Part shown: positions 8,431 to 16,076 of the stretch, piece after piece
How the letters are laid out: each line of letters starts with the position of its first letter
How positions within the stretch are numbered: position 1 is the first letter of the stretch
Source of the DNA: DATHSN01 sp035464115
GTDB taxonomy: Bacteria; Actinomycetota; Acidimicrobiia; Acidimicrobiales; SKKL01
Length of the DNA stretch: 21,874 nucleotides
NCBI GenBank assembly: GCA_035464115.1
Contig: DATHSN010000226.1
Coordinates: 1-21,874, forward strand
Direction of reading: 5' to 3'
Notes under the pieces: model-generated
Database searches by the model: none
Seen by the model: the letters and a program-made list of their open reading frames with translations, nothing else
What the model was told of the DNA's origin: nothing
Made by a program: the position numbers and the translations under genes

Positions 8431-10629
8431 CTACTTCGTGTATTGCCCGCCGGGTGACGTGCTCGTCACGGTGTGCTCGGGAGCCGACGGGTGCTCGCGG
8501 GCGTGGAGGCGGCTGCGCTTGACGCGGTACATGTCCTGGTCGGCGGCGGCCATCAGCTCCTCGACGCTGTGTCGCTCGTCGATCTCGGCGATCCCGATCG
8601 ACACGTCGATGCTCACGGTGGCGGCGCGCAGCTCGAACGGCTCGCGGAGGTCGGCCTCGAGGCGGGTCGCGAGGGTGCGGGGGTCGTCGTCGCCCACCAT
8701 GTCGGTCGCCACGATCACGAACTCGTCGCCACCGACCCGTGCGACGGTGTCACCGGGGCGCAGGCGGGCGTTGAGGCGCTCGGCGACGGCGCACAGCAGC
8801 TCGTCACCGGTCTCGTGGCCGTAGTGGTCGTTCACCGGCTTGAAGCGGTCGAGGTCCAAGAACAGCACCGCGGTGCGGCCGGGGACGGGTGCCGCCACCA
8901 CGTCGGAGAGCCGACGCATCAGCAGCGACCGGTTGGGGAGGCCGGTGAGCGCGTCGTGGGTCGCCAGGTGGGCGAGCGCGTCCTCGGCGTCCTTGCGGTC
9001 CTGGACGTCGCGCGCCACGCCGTGGATCTCCACGATGCGCCCGGTGTCGTCGGCGACCGGTCGCCAGATGGCTTCGAACCAGCGGTGGTGGCCGTCGTGG
9101 TGCCGCAGGCGCATCTCCATGCGCCGGGCGTCCTCGTCGGCGGTGAGCCGCCCCTCGGTCTGGCCCACGAAGCACGCGTGGTCGTCGGGATGGACCAGGT
9201 CCTGGCACTGCGATCCCTCGAGCTGGTCGGGCGGGTAGCCGAGCAGCTCGAGCGCGGAGGGCGACACGTAGGTGAACCGCCCCTGCAGGTCGCGGGCCAC
9301 CACCAGGTCGCTGGAGTGCTCGGTGAGGAGCCGGAAGCGCTCCTGGGAGGCGGCGAGGGCCGCCTCGGCGCGGCGGCGCTCGGTGATGTCGGAGAACAGC
9401 ACCACCACGTGGCGGACGTCGTCGTCGACGAGGCACTGGGTGGTGATCGAGAGCCAGCGGACGTCCCAGGCGGCGTCGCGCACCCCGAGCACGCTGCCAC
9501 GCCGGGGCTCTCCGGTGGCGAGCGTGATCGCCGCCGGCATCTGCTCGGGCGCGAGCGGATCGCCGTCCTCGTCGAGGACCACCCACGAGGGATGGAACAG
9601 CCCGGTCGTCGCCAGCTCGATGGCGTCACGGCCGAGGATCCGCTGGGCCGCGGCGTTGGCGCTGAGGAACCGGCCGTCCTGGCCGATGACGATCAGGCCC
9701 TCCGACAGGTTCTCGATCACCCCGCGGTAGCGCGCCTCGGACGCGGCGAGGGCCTGGCGGGCCCGGCGCTCCTGGGTGATGTCGGCCAGCGAGCAGATGA
9801 CGCCGGTGGGGTGGCTCGATCCCACGTCGCACAGCGCGATGGCCGACGCCCGCAGCCACCGGGTGGTGCCCTCGTGGTCCACCCGGATCTCGAGGCCGTC
9901 GGAGGTGGCGCCCGTCTGGAGGGTCTGACCGACCAGGCCGCCTCGCCCGAGCGGGTTCCCGTCGGCATCGACGGCGTCGGTGAGCCAGGTGTCGGTGTGC
10001 ATCCCGAGCAGCAGCTCGGACTCGTGCTCGCCGAAGAGCTGCGCGGCGCGATCGTTGGCGAAGGTGATCCGCCCGGTGTTGTCGTGCAGGAGGATGGCCT
10101 CGGTGAGCCCGTCGAGGATCGCCCGCTCGCGGTGCTCGGCCTCGGCCAGCATCGCCTCGGCCCGCCGCTGCTCGGTGATGTCGCGCTGGACGACGAGCGC
10201 GGCCGGACGGCCGTCGAAGGTGATGTTGACGCCCGTGCTGTCGGCGATCCACCAGCCCCCGCGGCCTGCGGTCATGCGCAGCTCGAGGTGGGGCGCCGCG
10301 GTGCCCGCCTCGGCCTGGGCGACCACCCGGGGGCGATCGTCGGGGTGGACCAGATCGGGCCACGAGCGGCCGATGAGCACGTCGGGCTCGCCGGCCCCGA
10401 GCTTGGTGGCGGCCGTGCGGTTGGCGAACAGCACCTCACCGGCCATCGACAGCACCACCGCGGTGAGCGGGAGCTCCTCGATGAGCGCGCGGTGCTGTCG
10501 CTCGGACTCGGCCAGCTCGGCCTGGGCACGGCGCACGGTCGTGATGTCGTGCCGGCGTGATCGCTCCCGGACCGCGAGCGCCGAGCCCACGATCGTCATC
10601 GTCGCCCCCACCAGGGCTGCGGTCAGCAC
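8431..10629 (-). CDS. Membrane-anchored multi-PAS diguanylate cyclase (GGDEF)
   Basis: A protein of about 732 residues. An N-terminal transmembrane helix (LTAALVGATMTIVGSALAV) is followed by four PAS-type sensory domains (roughly 42-155, 170-290, 295-420 and 425-545). Each ends in a DIT/DVQ plus RR or RK linker, such as QRDITEQRRAEA. The C-terminal GGDEF domain (about 555-710) has DALTGLPNR, FLDLDRFK and an intact GGDEF at 633-637. An RPGD at 624-627, five residues before it, matches the cyclic di-GMP inhibitory I-site, so an active, feedback-inhibited diguanylate cyclase is likely. No EAL domain is present. The start is uncertain: I chose the GTG at 10629 just before the helix. The frame is open to 10767, but that part overlaps the HDOD gene and reads as its shadow. 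The gene is probably co-transcribed with the HDOD gene 28 bp upstream; isocitrate dehydrogenase follows 47 bp downstream on the same strand. Confidence 0.87.
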   Translation of the reverse strand: MLTAALVGATMTIVGSALAVRERSRRHDITTVRRAQAELAESERQHRALIEELPLTAVVLSMAGEVLFANRTAATKLGAGEPDVLIGRSWPDLVHPDDRPRVVAQAEAGTAAPHLELRMTAGRGGWWIADSTGVNITFDGRPAALVVQRDITEQRRAEAMLAEAEHRERAILDGLTEAILLHDNTGRITFANDRAAQLFGEHESELLLGMHTDTWLTDAVDADGNPLGRGGLVGQTLQTGATSDGLEIRVDHEGTTRWLRASAIALCDVGSSHPTGVICSLADITQERRARQALAASEARYRGVIENLSEGLIVIGQDGRFLSANAAAQRILGRDAIELATTGLFHPSWVVLDEDGDPLAPEQMPAAITLATGEPRRGSVLGVRDAAWDVRWLSITTQCLVDDDVRHVVVLFSDITERRRAEAALAASQERFRLLTEHSSDLVVARDLQGRFTYVSPSALELLGYPPDQLEGSQCQDLVHPDDHACFVGQTEGRLTADEDARRMEMRLRHHDGHHRWFEAIWRPVADDTGRIVEIHGVARDVQDRKDAEDALAHLATHDALTGLPNRSLLMRRLSDVVAAPVPGRTAVLFLDLDRFKPVNDHYGHETGDELLCAVAERLNARLRPGDTVARVGGDEFVIVATDMVGDDDPRTLATRLEADLREPFELRAATVSIDVSIGIAEIDERHSVEELMAAADQDMYRVKRSRLHAREHPSAPEHTVTSTSPGGQYTK

Positions 10630-10657
10630 GACGGCCCGACCGCGCTGGACCCGGCCG

Positions 10658-11491
10658 TCATCCCAGGAGCGCTCCCGCGAGGTCCGCCGCGCTGTCACGA
10701 ACCTGAGCCACGATCCGATCGCGCTCGATGTCGTCGAGCCCGAGGGACTCGAGCGCCGCCGTGCCACCCGAGCTCGAGCACGGGCCCCACGGCCCGACCG
10801 CCAGGTCGGCGACCGCCTCGGCGGCCACCAGGGCCCGCAGCAGGGCGGGTGAGGACTCGTCGACGCGGCCGGTGTGCCCGGCCACGGCCTCCACCATCGA
10901 GCTGGGCAGGCGCCAGGCGGTGAACACCTGGGCGGTGGCGTCGGCGTGGGTGATGCCGAACACGCCCAGCTCGGCGTCGCGCCCGCCCCCGGCCGCCTCG
11001 ACCAGCACCCAGCCGCCGGGCTGCAACCCCTCGAGGAGGGCGACCCCCATCTCGTGGAGCAGGCCGACGGCGAACGCGTCGTCGGCGGGCACGCCGAGCC
11101 GGGGAGCGAGGGAGCGGGCCGCGGCCGCGACCGCCGCGCTGTGCTCCCAGAACCCGTCGGGCACCCGTTGGATGTGCTCGCCCCCCGTGACCACGGCAGC
11201 CAGCGCCCGCACGGTGGAGAAGCCGAGCACGGCCACGGCCCGGTGGCCGTTGGTGACCGGCACCCGCAGCGCGTACATCGCCGAGTTGGCCAAGCGGAGC
11301 AGACGGGCGGTGAGGATGGGGTCGGTCTCGGTCGACTCGCCGACCGACCGGGCCGACGACCGCGGGTCGTCGCACGCCCACATCACCTGGAGCGCCACCG
11401 TGGGGTTGGCGGCGAGCGCCTCCATGGAGCGGACCAGCCGCCGGGTGCTCGGTGCCGCCGCCGGTTCGGTGGTGGTTGTCGGCTGTTCCAT
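10658..11491 (-). CDS. HDOD-domain protein
   Basis: A 277-residue cytosolic protein made almost wholly of one HDOD domain. Visible features are RLVRSMEALAANPTVALQV near the N-terminus, then DPILTARLLRLANSAMY, the VLGFSTVRAL helix, AVGLLHEMGVALL and FGITHADATAQVF. HDOD domains are related to HD-type phosphohydrolases but usually lack catalytic residues, and they often act in signalling together with cyclic di-GMP proteins. The ATG at 11491 (MEQPTTTTEP) was preferred to a TTG 42 bp upstream. The gene is divergent from a clear paralogue at 11679, and the GGDEF gene follows 28 bp after its stop. Its precise partner is unknown. Confidence 0.85.
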   Translation of the reverse strand: MEQPTTTTEPAAAPSTRRLVRSMEALAANPTVALQVMWACDDPRSSARSVGESTETDPILTARLLRLANSAMYALRVPVTNGHRAVAVLGFSTVRALAAVVTGGEHIQRVPDGFWEHSAAVAAAARSLAPRLGVPADDAFAVGLLHEMGVALLEGLQPGGWVLVEAAGGGRDAELGVFGITHADATAQVFTAWRLPSSMVEAVAGHTGRVDESSPALLRALVAAEAVADLAVGPWGPCSSSGGTAALESLGLDDIERDRIVAQVRDSAADLAGALLG

Positions 11492-11534
11492 GCCCAACGG
11501 CCCCCTGGGTCGCGCTCGCGGACGGTGAGCCAAC

Positions 11535-11613
11535 CATCGGCGCCCGGCACCGCCTGGTGAGGACTCGGGGCTCGTTGGCGCACAGCCTCATCGGCGGGCG
11601 GCGGGCGCCGATG
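11535..11613. repeat. Inverted repeat in the divergent HDOD promoter region
   Basis: CATCGGCGCCCG at 11535-11546 is repeated in perfect inverse orientation at 11602-11613 (12/12). The core CATCGGCG occurs once more in direct orientation at 11589-11596, forming an 8-bp stem with 11606-11613. All copies lie in the 187-bp gap between the two divergent HDOD genes, so they could be operator half-sites for a shared regulator or transcript hairpins. Function is inferred from position only. Confidence 0.4.
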
Positions 11614-11678
11614 CCCGATGGGATGACGCTCCAGCCACGACCGCCGCGCGGGCCGCACACGTATCGAGGAGGTCTGCG

Positions 11679-12551
11679 GTGACCATGGACCGGACCGACG
11701 TGTCCCCGTCGTTCGACCCGGATCCCGACCTCGATGCCGGCGCCGCCTCGCGGGTCGCCGAGCTGCTGTCGTCGATGGAGGCCATGCCCGCGCACCCTGC
11801 GGTGGCGCTGCGGGTCGTCTGGTTGGTCGACGACCCGGCGGTCAACGCGGTGGCGCTGGCTCGCACCGTCGAGCTCGACCCCGTGCTCAGCGCGCGCCTG
11901 ATGCGCATCGCGAACTCGGCCTACTACAGCTTGCGCACCCCGGTCTCGAACGTCCCCCGCGCCATCACCGCGCTGGGCTTCTCCACCGTGAAGGCGCTCG
12001 CCACCACCGCGGGCGCCGGGATCGACGACCCCGACCATCCCGTCCCGGCCTGGTTCTGGCAGCACGCCGCGGCGGTCGCCAACGCCTCCCAGCTGGTGGC
12101 GGGCCACTACGACGTCGGGTCGAGCGACGCCTTCGCGCTCGGCTTGTTGCACGACCTGGGGACGGGACTGCTGCACCGCGTCGCGCCGGAGGCGTGCGAG
12201 CGGATCCAGGCCAGCGCGTGGGGGAGCGCCTCGCTCGAGATGGAGGCGTTCGGCATCACCCACGAGGAGGCCGGGGCCAAGGTGCTCCACGCGTGGCGCT
12301 TCCCGTCGCCGTTCACCGAGGCGGTCGCCAACCACCACCACCGCCTCGAGCCGCGCGAGCAGGGTCTCACGCGCTGTCTGATCGCCGGTGAGCTGATCGC
12401 CGACCTCGCCGCGGGTGAGCTGAGCCCACCTCGGGCCGACGCCGTGCGCGCCGTGCTGGCTGCCGACGGCCTCGACACCGCGCTCGTGGACCGGATCGTG
12501 GCCCGGGTCGGGGAGGAAGGTCGGGCGCTGGCCGCGGTGCTGTCGTCATGA
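11679..12551 (+). CDS. HDOD-domain protein (paralogue of the divergent gene)
   Basis: A 290-residue HDOD protein that follows the divergent neighbour almost motif by motif: LLSSMEAMPAHPAVALRV, DPVLSARLMRIANSAYYSL, ALGFSTVKAL, ALGLLHDLGTGLL and FGITHEEAGAKVL. Two diverged copies sitting back to back suggest an old inverted duplication. The GTG at 11679 has an excellent GAGGAGGT element 5 nt upstream; an in-frame ATG two codons later is less well spaced. The stop lies 13 bp before the start of the PAS-GGDEF-EAL gene, so the two are very probably one operon. This links the HDOD protein to cyclic di-GMP signalling. No enzymatic function can be read from the sequence. Confidence 0.88.
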   Translation: MTMDRTDVSPSFDPDPDLDAGAASRVAELLSSMEAMPAHPAVALRVVWLVDDPAVNAVALARTVELDPVLSARLMRIANSAYYSLRTPVSNVPRAITALGFSTVKALATTAGAGIDDPDHPVPAWFWQHAAAVANASQLVAGHYDVGSSDAFALGLLHDLGTGLLHRVAPEACERIQASAWGSASLEMEAFGITHEEAGAKVLHAWRFPSPFTEAVANHHHRLEPREQGLTRCLIAGELIADLAAGELSPPRADAVRAVLAADGLDTALVDRIVARVGEEGRALAAVLSS

Positions 12552-12564
12552 GGGCGCGGTCGAC

Positions 12565-14634
12565 GTGACCGGCGACGCCCGCGCCGGCGGTGGTGCCCCG
12601 CCGACCTCGATCGAGCTGACGGCGACGCTCGCGCACCTGCCGATCGGGGTGGCGATCTGCGACGCGTCCCGGCGCGTCCTGGCCGCCAACCTCGACCTGC
12701 AGGAGGTGGCGGGCACGTCGGCGCTCGAGGGCCGGTTCCTCGACGAGCTGATCCAGCTCGAGGACCGGGAGCTCGCCGAGATGTTCCGCACGGCGTGGCG
12801 TGTGCTCGACGGCGTCCTGCCCCCCGAGCGCGAGGTCTGGGGTGTCTGCCGCCGTGCGAGCGGACCCCCGGTGGACGTGGGGGTCACCGCCCGCGTCGTG
12901 CCCGGGTCGGCCGAGGTCGCGGTCATCGTGCGCCGCATCGACGAGGAACGACGTCGAGCCGAGAGCCTCCGGGCGGGCCGCCGGCGGTTCGAGGAGCTGG
13001 CCACCAACGTGGCCGCGGGCATCCTCTCCTCGGAGTTCGGGATGCGGGCCGACTACGCCAACCAGCGCTGCTGCGAGATCTTCGGGGCCCCGGAGGACCG
13101 CCTGCTCGGCTTCGGATGGCTCGACTACGTCCACCCCGATGACGTGGCCGCGGCCGAGCGCGCCGTCGACGCGGTGCTCGCCTCGTCGACGACCTCGCAG
13201 CTGACCGTGCGCCTCCACGTGGCCGGTCACGACGACGACGTGCGGTGGGTCGACGTGCGGGTGGCTCCCGTCACCTCCGACGGGCGCGACGTGGGCTTCG
13301 TGGCGTCGATCGGCGACATCACCGAGGCTCGGCACCTGAGCCTCCAGCTGTCCACCCAGGCGCTCCGAGACCCCGTCACCGGGCTGCCGAACCGCGCCGC
13401 GCTGTGGGAGGCGGTCGCGGGCGAGCTCGACACCGACGCGATCACCCCCGCCGTGCTGTTCGTGGACATCGACGACTTCAAGGTGGTGAACGACTCGTTC
13501 GGGCACGGGACCGGCGACCTCGTCCTCGCCGAGGTCGCCGGGCGGCTCCGGGGGTGCGCGCGCGGCTCGGACCTGGTGGCCCGGTTCGGGGCCGACGAGT
13601 TCGTGGTGCTCGTCGCCGGCGCCGACCGCCAGGTGGCGGCGACCATGGCCCAACGCGTCGTCGACGAGGTGGCGCGCCCCATCGTGGTGGCGGGCACCGA
13701 GATCTCGGTCACGGTGAGCGTGGGGATCGTGGTGCCCGACGGCCCGGTCGACCCGGAGGCGTTGCTGCGCGACGCCGACATCGCCATGCACCAGGCGAAG
13801 GCGGCCGGCAAGCGTCGGGCGACGGAGTTCGACGAGGAGCTGCGCACCAGCGCTCAGCACCGGCTGGTGGTGCTGGCCGAGCTGCGCCGGGCCCTCGATG
13901 ACGGCGCCGGCGGCCTCACGGTGCACTACCAGCCGGTCGTGACGCTCACCTCGGGTGCCATGGTCGGGGTCGAGGCGCTGGTGCGGTGGCAGCACCCCGA
14001 GCTGGGGAACGTGTCGCCCGGCGAGTTCGTGCCCCTCGCCGAGCAGGCGGGGCTGGTGTCCGAGCTCGACCGGTTCGTCCTCGACCGGGCGCTCGCCGAC
14101 CTGGCGGTCTGGCGGGCGGCACCCGGGGGTGAGCGACTCCACGTGGCGGTCAACCTGTCGGCGCGCGATCTCGCCGAGCCGACGCTCGTCGACGACGTGG
14201 CCGCGGCGCTCGCCCGTCACGGGCTGGGCGGTGGCGCACTGCACCTCGAGCTGACCGAGAGCGCCATGATGACCGACCCGGAGCGGGCCCACGACGTGCT
14301 CGCCGCGCTCCGTGGCCTCGGGTCGTGCGTCGCCATGGACGACTTCGGGACGGGCTACTCGTCGCTCTCGTACCTCCAGCGCCTGCCGATCGACATCATC
14401 AAGATCGACCGCGGGTTCGTGGCCGACCTCGACGAGGGCTCGGCCGAGCTGGTCGAGGCCATCGTCGCCCTCGGGCACGCGCTGTCGCTCCCGCTCGTCG
14501 CCGAGGGGGTGGAGACCGCGGCCCAGCGCGACCGCCTCGCCGGCCTGGGCGTGGAGCTGGCCCAGGGGTACCTCTTCTCGCCGGCGGTGCCGGCTGCGTC
14601 GATCGCGGCGATGCTCAGCGGCGAGGGCGGGTGA
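12565..14634 (+). CDS. PAS-GGDEF-EAL cyclic di-GMP signalling protein
   Basis: A 689-residue soluble protein. Two PAS-type domains (about 18-130 and 140-255; the second has GFGWLDYVHPDD) precede a GGDEF domain (about 265-425) and an EAL domain (about 440-685). The cyclase motif reads GADEF (342-346) instead of GGDEF, while the I-site RGSD (333-336) is intact. The cyclase may therefore be weak or serve as a GTP or cyclic di-GMP sensor. The EAL domain keeps its metal and catalytic residues: E470 in EALVRW, ELTES, D592-D593 in DDFGTGYSSL, K613 in IKIDRGF, E647 in AEGVET and QGY at 667. Net phosphodiesterase activity is therefore likely. The GTG start is 13 bp after the HDOD stop, with only a weak ribosome binding site, which fits translational coupling. 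A hairpin follows the stop. Confidence 0.92.
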   Translation: MTGDARAGGGAPPTSIELTATLAHLPIGVAICDASRRVLAANLDLQEVAGTSALEGRFLDELIQLEDRELAEMFRTAWRVLDGVLPPEREVWGVCRRASGPPVDVGVTARVVPGSAEVAVIVRRIDEERRRAESLRAGRRRFEELATNVAAGILSSEFGMRADYANQRCCEIFGAPEDRLLGFGWLDYVHPDDVAAAERAVDAVLASSTTSQLTVRLHVAGHDDDVRWVDVRVAPVTSDGRDVGFVASIGDITEARHLSLQLSTQALRDPVTGLPNRAALWEAVAGELDTDAITPAVLFVDIDDFKVVNDSFGHGTGDLVLAEVAGRLRGCARGSDLVARFGADEFVVLVAGADRQVAATMAQRVVDEVARPIVVAGTEISVTVSVGIVVPDGPVDPEALLRDADIAMHQAKAAGKRRATEFDEELRTSAQHRLVVLAELRRALDDGAGGLTVHYQPVVTLTSGAMVGVEALVRWQHPELGNVSPGEFVPLAEQAGLVSELDRFVLDRALADLAVWRAAPGGERLHVAVNLSARDLAEPTLVDDVAAALARHGLGGGALHLELTESAMMTDPERAHDVLAALRGLGSCVAMDDFGTGYSSLSYLQRLPIDIIKIDRGFVADLDEGSAELVEAIVALGHALSLPLVAEGVETAAQRDRLAGLGVELAQGYLFSPAVPAASIAAMLSGEGG

Positions 14635-14637
14635 CCG

Positions 14638-14668
14638 CGCCCCGGTGATCGTCCCGGGAGCCGGGGCG
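14638..14668 (+). terminator. Possible terminator after the GGDEF-EAL gene
   Basis: A perfect 8-bp inverted repeat, CGCCCCGG (14638-14645) and CCGGGGCG (14661-14668), with a 15-nt loop. It begins 3 bp after the stop codon. There is no T-tract. Its position suggests it separates the HDOD/c-di-GMP operon from the anti-sigma cluster. Confidence 0.4.
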
Positions 14669-14708
14669 GTGATCGGTGGTGGCGGATCCCTCCCCCGGAG
14701 CCCGCGGT

Positions 14709-14737
14709 GGGGCATGGGCCGTTCCACCGCCGGGTAG
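14709..14737 (+). promoter_or_regulatory. Weak SigB/SigF-type promoter candidate
   Basis: GGGTAG (14732-14737) ends exactly 10 nt before the GTG at 14748, the same gap seen before lapA and the STAS gene. The -35-like element (GGGGCA, 14709-14714, 17-nt spacer) is poor, so the case rests mainly on the identical box and spacing. Confidence 0.25.
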
Positions 14738-14747
14738 GGCGGTCGCC

Positions 14748-15227
14748 GTGTCGCACCCCACCACCGACCTCGCGCCCGTCCCCGAGGGTCCTGACGACGA
14801 CCCCGGACCACGCTGGAGCGCGGCGCCGCCCGATGACCGACCGGCCGAGGTGTCGACCGTGTTCCCCGCGGGGCAGTTCCTGGCGTCGGTCGCCCAGGTG
14901 GTTGTCGCGACCGTGGAGACCAAGCTCGGTCGCGATCCCGCCGACGTGTTCGCCCTGCGGCGCATCGTCCACGAGGTGGCCACCCACCTCGACCGGATGG
15001 CATCGCCCGGGGCGCGCGTGCGCGTGCGGGTGTCGGCGGCGCCCGACGACCTCCGCGTCGAGCTGGTCGGTGCGGTGAGCGTCGCCGCCGGCGACCTCGA
15101 CTCCTGGCTCGTCGCCGAGGCCCGGGCGCGCTTCGACCACGTGGGGATCGCCCGTCGGGGCGCTCGACTCCAGGTCGTGCTGCACCGGCGGTGGATGGAC
15201 GTCGACCACATCGGTCACGCGTCGTAG
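14748..15227 (+). CDS. RsbW-like (degenerate HATPase-fold) protein, putative anti-sigma component
   Basis: A 159-residue protein. The first 45 residues are Pro/Asp-rich and probably disordered. The rest has the helix-strand pattern of a small GHKL/RsbW-type domain: an N-terminal helix (GQFLASVAQVVVATVETKLG), the helix ALRRIVHEVATHLDRM, then strands RVRVRVSAAPDDLRVELVG. The N-box Asn expected in ATP-binding family members (E-x3-N) is replaced by His (EVATH), and no clear DxGxG box is seen. Kinase activity is therefore doubtful. Assignment rests on pattern and on position next to a STAS protein, a second RsbW-like protein and a sigma factor. A GTG at 14748 was preferred; another GTG at 14676 is possible and would add 24 low-complexity residues. 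Confidence 0.6.
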   Translation: MSHPTTDLAPVPEGPDDDPGPRWSAAPPDDRPAEVSTVFPAGQFLASVAQVVVATVETKLGRDPADVFALRRIVHEVATHLDRMASPGARVRVRVSAAPDDLRVELVGAVSVAAGDLDSWLVAEARARFDHVGIARRGARLQVVLHRRWMDVDHIGHAS

Positions 15228-15243
15228 CGGTCGAACGATCATC

Positions 15244-15270
15244 GGGGTTCGATCGGGTGATGGCGGGTAG
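15244..15270 (+). promoter_or_regulatory. SigB/SigF-type promoter candidate for the STAS-sigma operon
   Basis: GGGGTT (15244-15249), a 15-nt spacer and GGGTAG (15265-15270), ending exactly 10 nt before the ATG of the STAS gene. It matches the arrangement before lapA almost base for base in the two boxes. In Bacillus subtilis the rsbV-rsbW-sigB genes are transcribed from a SigB-dependent promoter, so self-activation of this operon is a reasonable inference. Confidence 0.45.
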
Positions 15271-15280
15271 TTCGGGCTGC

Positions 15281-15655
15281 ATGACCCATGAACCCTTCTC
15301 GTCGGGGCCGTCCACCGCTCGGGAGAGCCCGGCGGCGTCGTTGCGCGTCTCGACGACCCGCGATGACGACGGTGGCGTGGTCACCGTGACGCCGGTCGGC
15401 GACCTCGACCTGCACACCACCGATCAGCTGAGCGACGAGCTCGAGGGCGTGATGGCGGGCGATCCGGTGGCGCGGATCCGCCTCGACGCCTCGCTGTTGC
15501 GCTTCGTCGACTCGGCGGGCTTGCGCTGCCTGCTCACGACGAGGACCCTTGCGGAGGCGCGCGGCATCCGTTTCGGGGTGGTGGCGCCCTCCCGGGCCCT
15601 GCAGCGGGTGCTCGAGATGACGGGTCTGCACGACCTCGTCGATCGCGACGCCTGA
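15281..15655 (+). CDS. STAS-domain anti-anti-sigma factor (RsbV/SpoIIAA type)
   Basis: A 124-residue protein with a hydrophilic N-terminal tail of about 22 residues and a single STAS domain. Conserved features are VTPVGDLDLHTTDQL (about 36-50) and the phosphorylation loop RFVDSAGLRCLL. The Ser at 78 is in the D-S-x-G-L position that is phosphorylated in RsbV and SpoIIAA. In the unphosphorylated state such proteins bind the anti-sigma factor and free the sigma factor; PP2C phosphatases reset them. The ATG at 15281 was chosen because the domain starts soon after and a GGGTAG box sits just upstream; the frame is open another 90 bp upstream across the end of the previous gene. The second RsbW-like gene starts 34 bp after the stop. 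Confidence 0.88.
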   Translation: MTHEPFSSGPSTARESPAASLRVSTTRDDDGGVVTVTPVGDLDLHTTDQLSDELEGVMAGDPVARIRLDASLLRFVDSAGLRCLLTTRTLAEARGIRFGVVAPSRALQRVLEMTGLHDLVDRDA

Positions 15656-15689
15656 GGTGTCCGGGGCCCACACCATGAGGAGGAGCGGC

Positions 15690-16076
15690 GTGGACGCCGA
15701 CCTGACGCGCATCGAGATCGAGATCCGGCCCGACGCCTCGCTCGTCCGGCTCCTGCGGCTGGTGGCGAGCGGCGTCGCGTCGCTGGCCGGCATGGACGTC
15801 GACGAGGTCGACGACTGTCGCGCCGCGGTCGACGAGCTGTGCGCCGCGCTGATCGAGGTGGGCGACGGCGGCCCGCTGCACGTCGAGTTCAGCACCGACG
15901 GCTCGATCGTGCGCGTGCGGGGGTCGGTCTCCGCGGGCGACGGCGGCGGTCTCGACGCGGCCCGCCACGAGCTGAGCGAGCTGATCCTCGGTGCGGTGGT
16001 CGACGACCACATCCTCGTCGTCGATCCGCCGACCGCCCGCTTCGAGTTCAGCAAACGGGCCGGGGCGCAACGGTGA
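15690..16076 (+). CDS. RsbW-like anti-sigma factor with an altered ATP-binding box
   Basis: A 128-residue single-domain protein with the topology of RsbW/SpoIIAB HATPase-like anti-sigma factors. An N-terminal strand (TRIEIEIRP) is followed by a long helix (LVRLLRLVASGVASLAG), then the N-box helix DDCRAAVDELCAALIEVG and paired strands LHVEFSTDGSIVRVRG. Where active kinases have E-x3-N, this protein has ELCAA, and the usual glycine-rich ATP-lid motif is not visible. It may hold the sigma factor without phosphorylating the STAS protein. The GTG at 15690 has a perfect AGGAGG 6 nt upstream, which decides the start against the GTG at 15657 and the ATG at 15675. Its stop overlaps the GTG of the sigma gene (GTGA), the classic rsbW-sigB coupling. 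Confidence 0.75.
   Translation: MDADLTRIEIEIRPDASLVRLLRLVASGVASLAGMDVDEVDDCRAAVDELCAALIEVGDGGPLHVEFSTDGSIVRVRGSVSAGDGGGLDAARHELSELILGAVVDDHILVVDPPTARFEFSKRAGAQR

Noticed and set aside
12367..15420. A 1017-codon open frame on the minus strand
   Set aside because: It is antisense to the GGDEF-EAL, RsbW-like and other clear genes, has no domain signature and is rich in Arg, His and Pro. It is a shadow of strong third-position GC bias.
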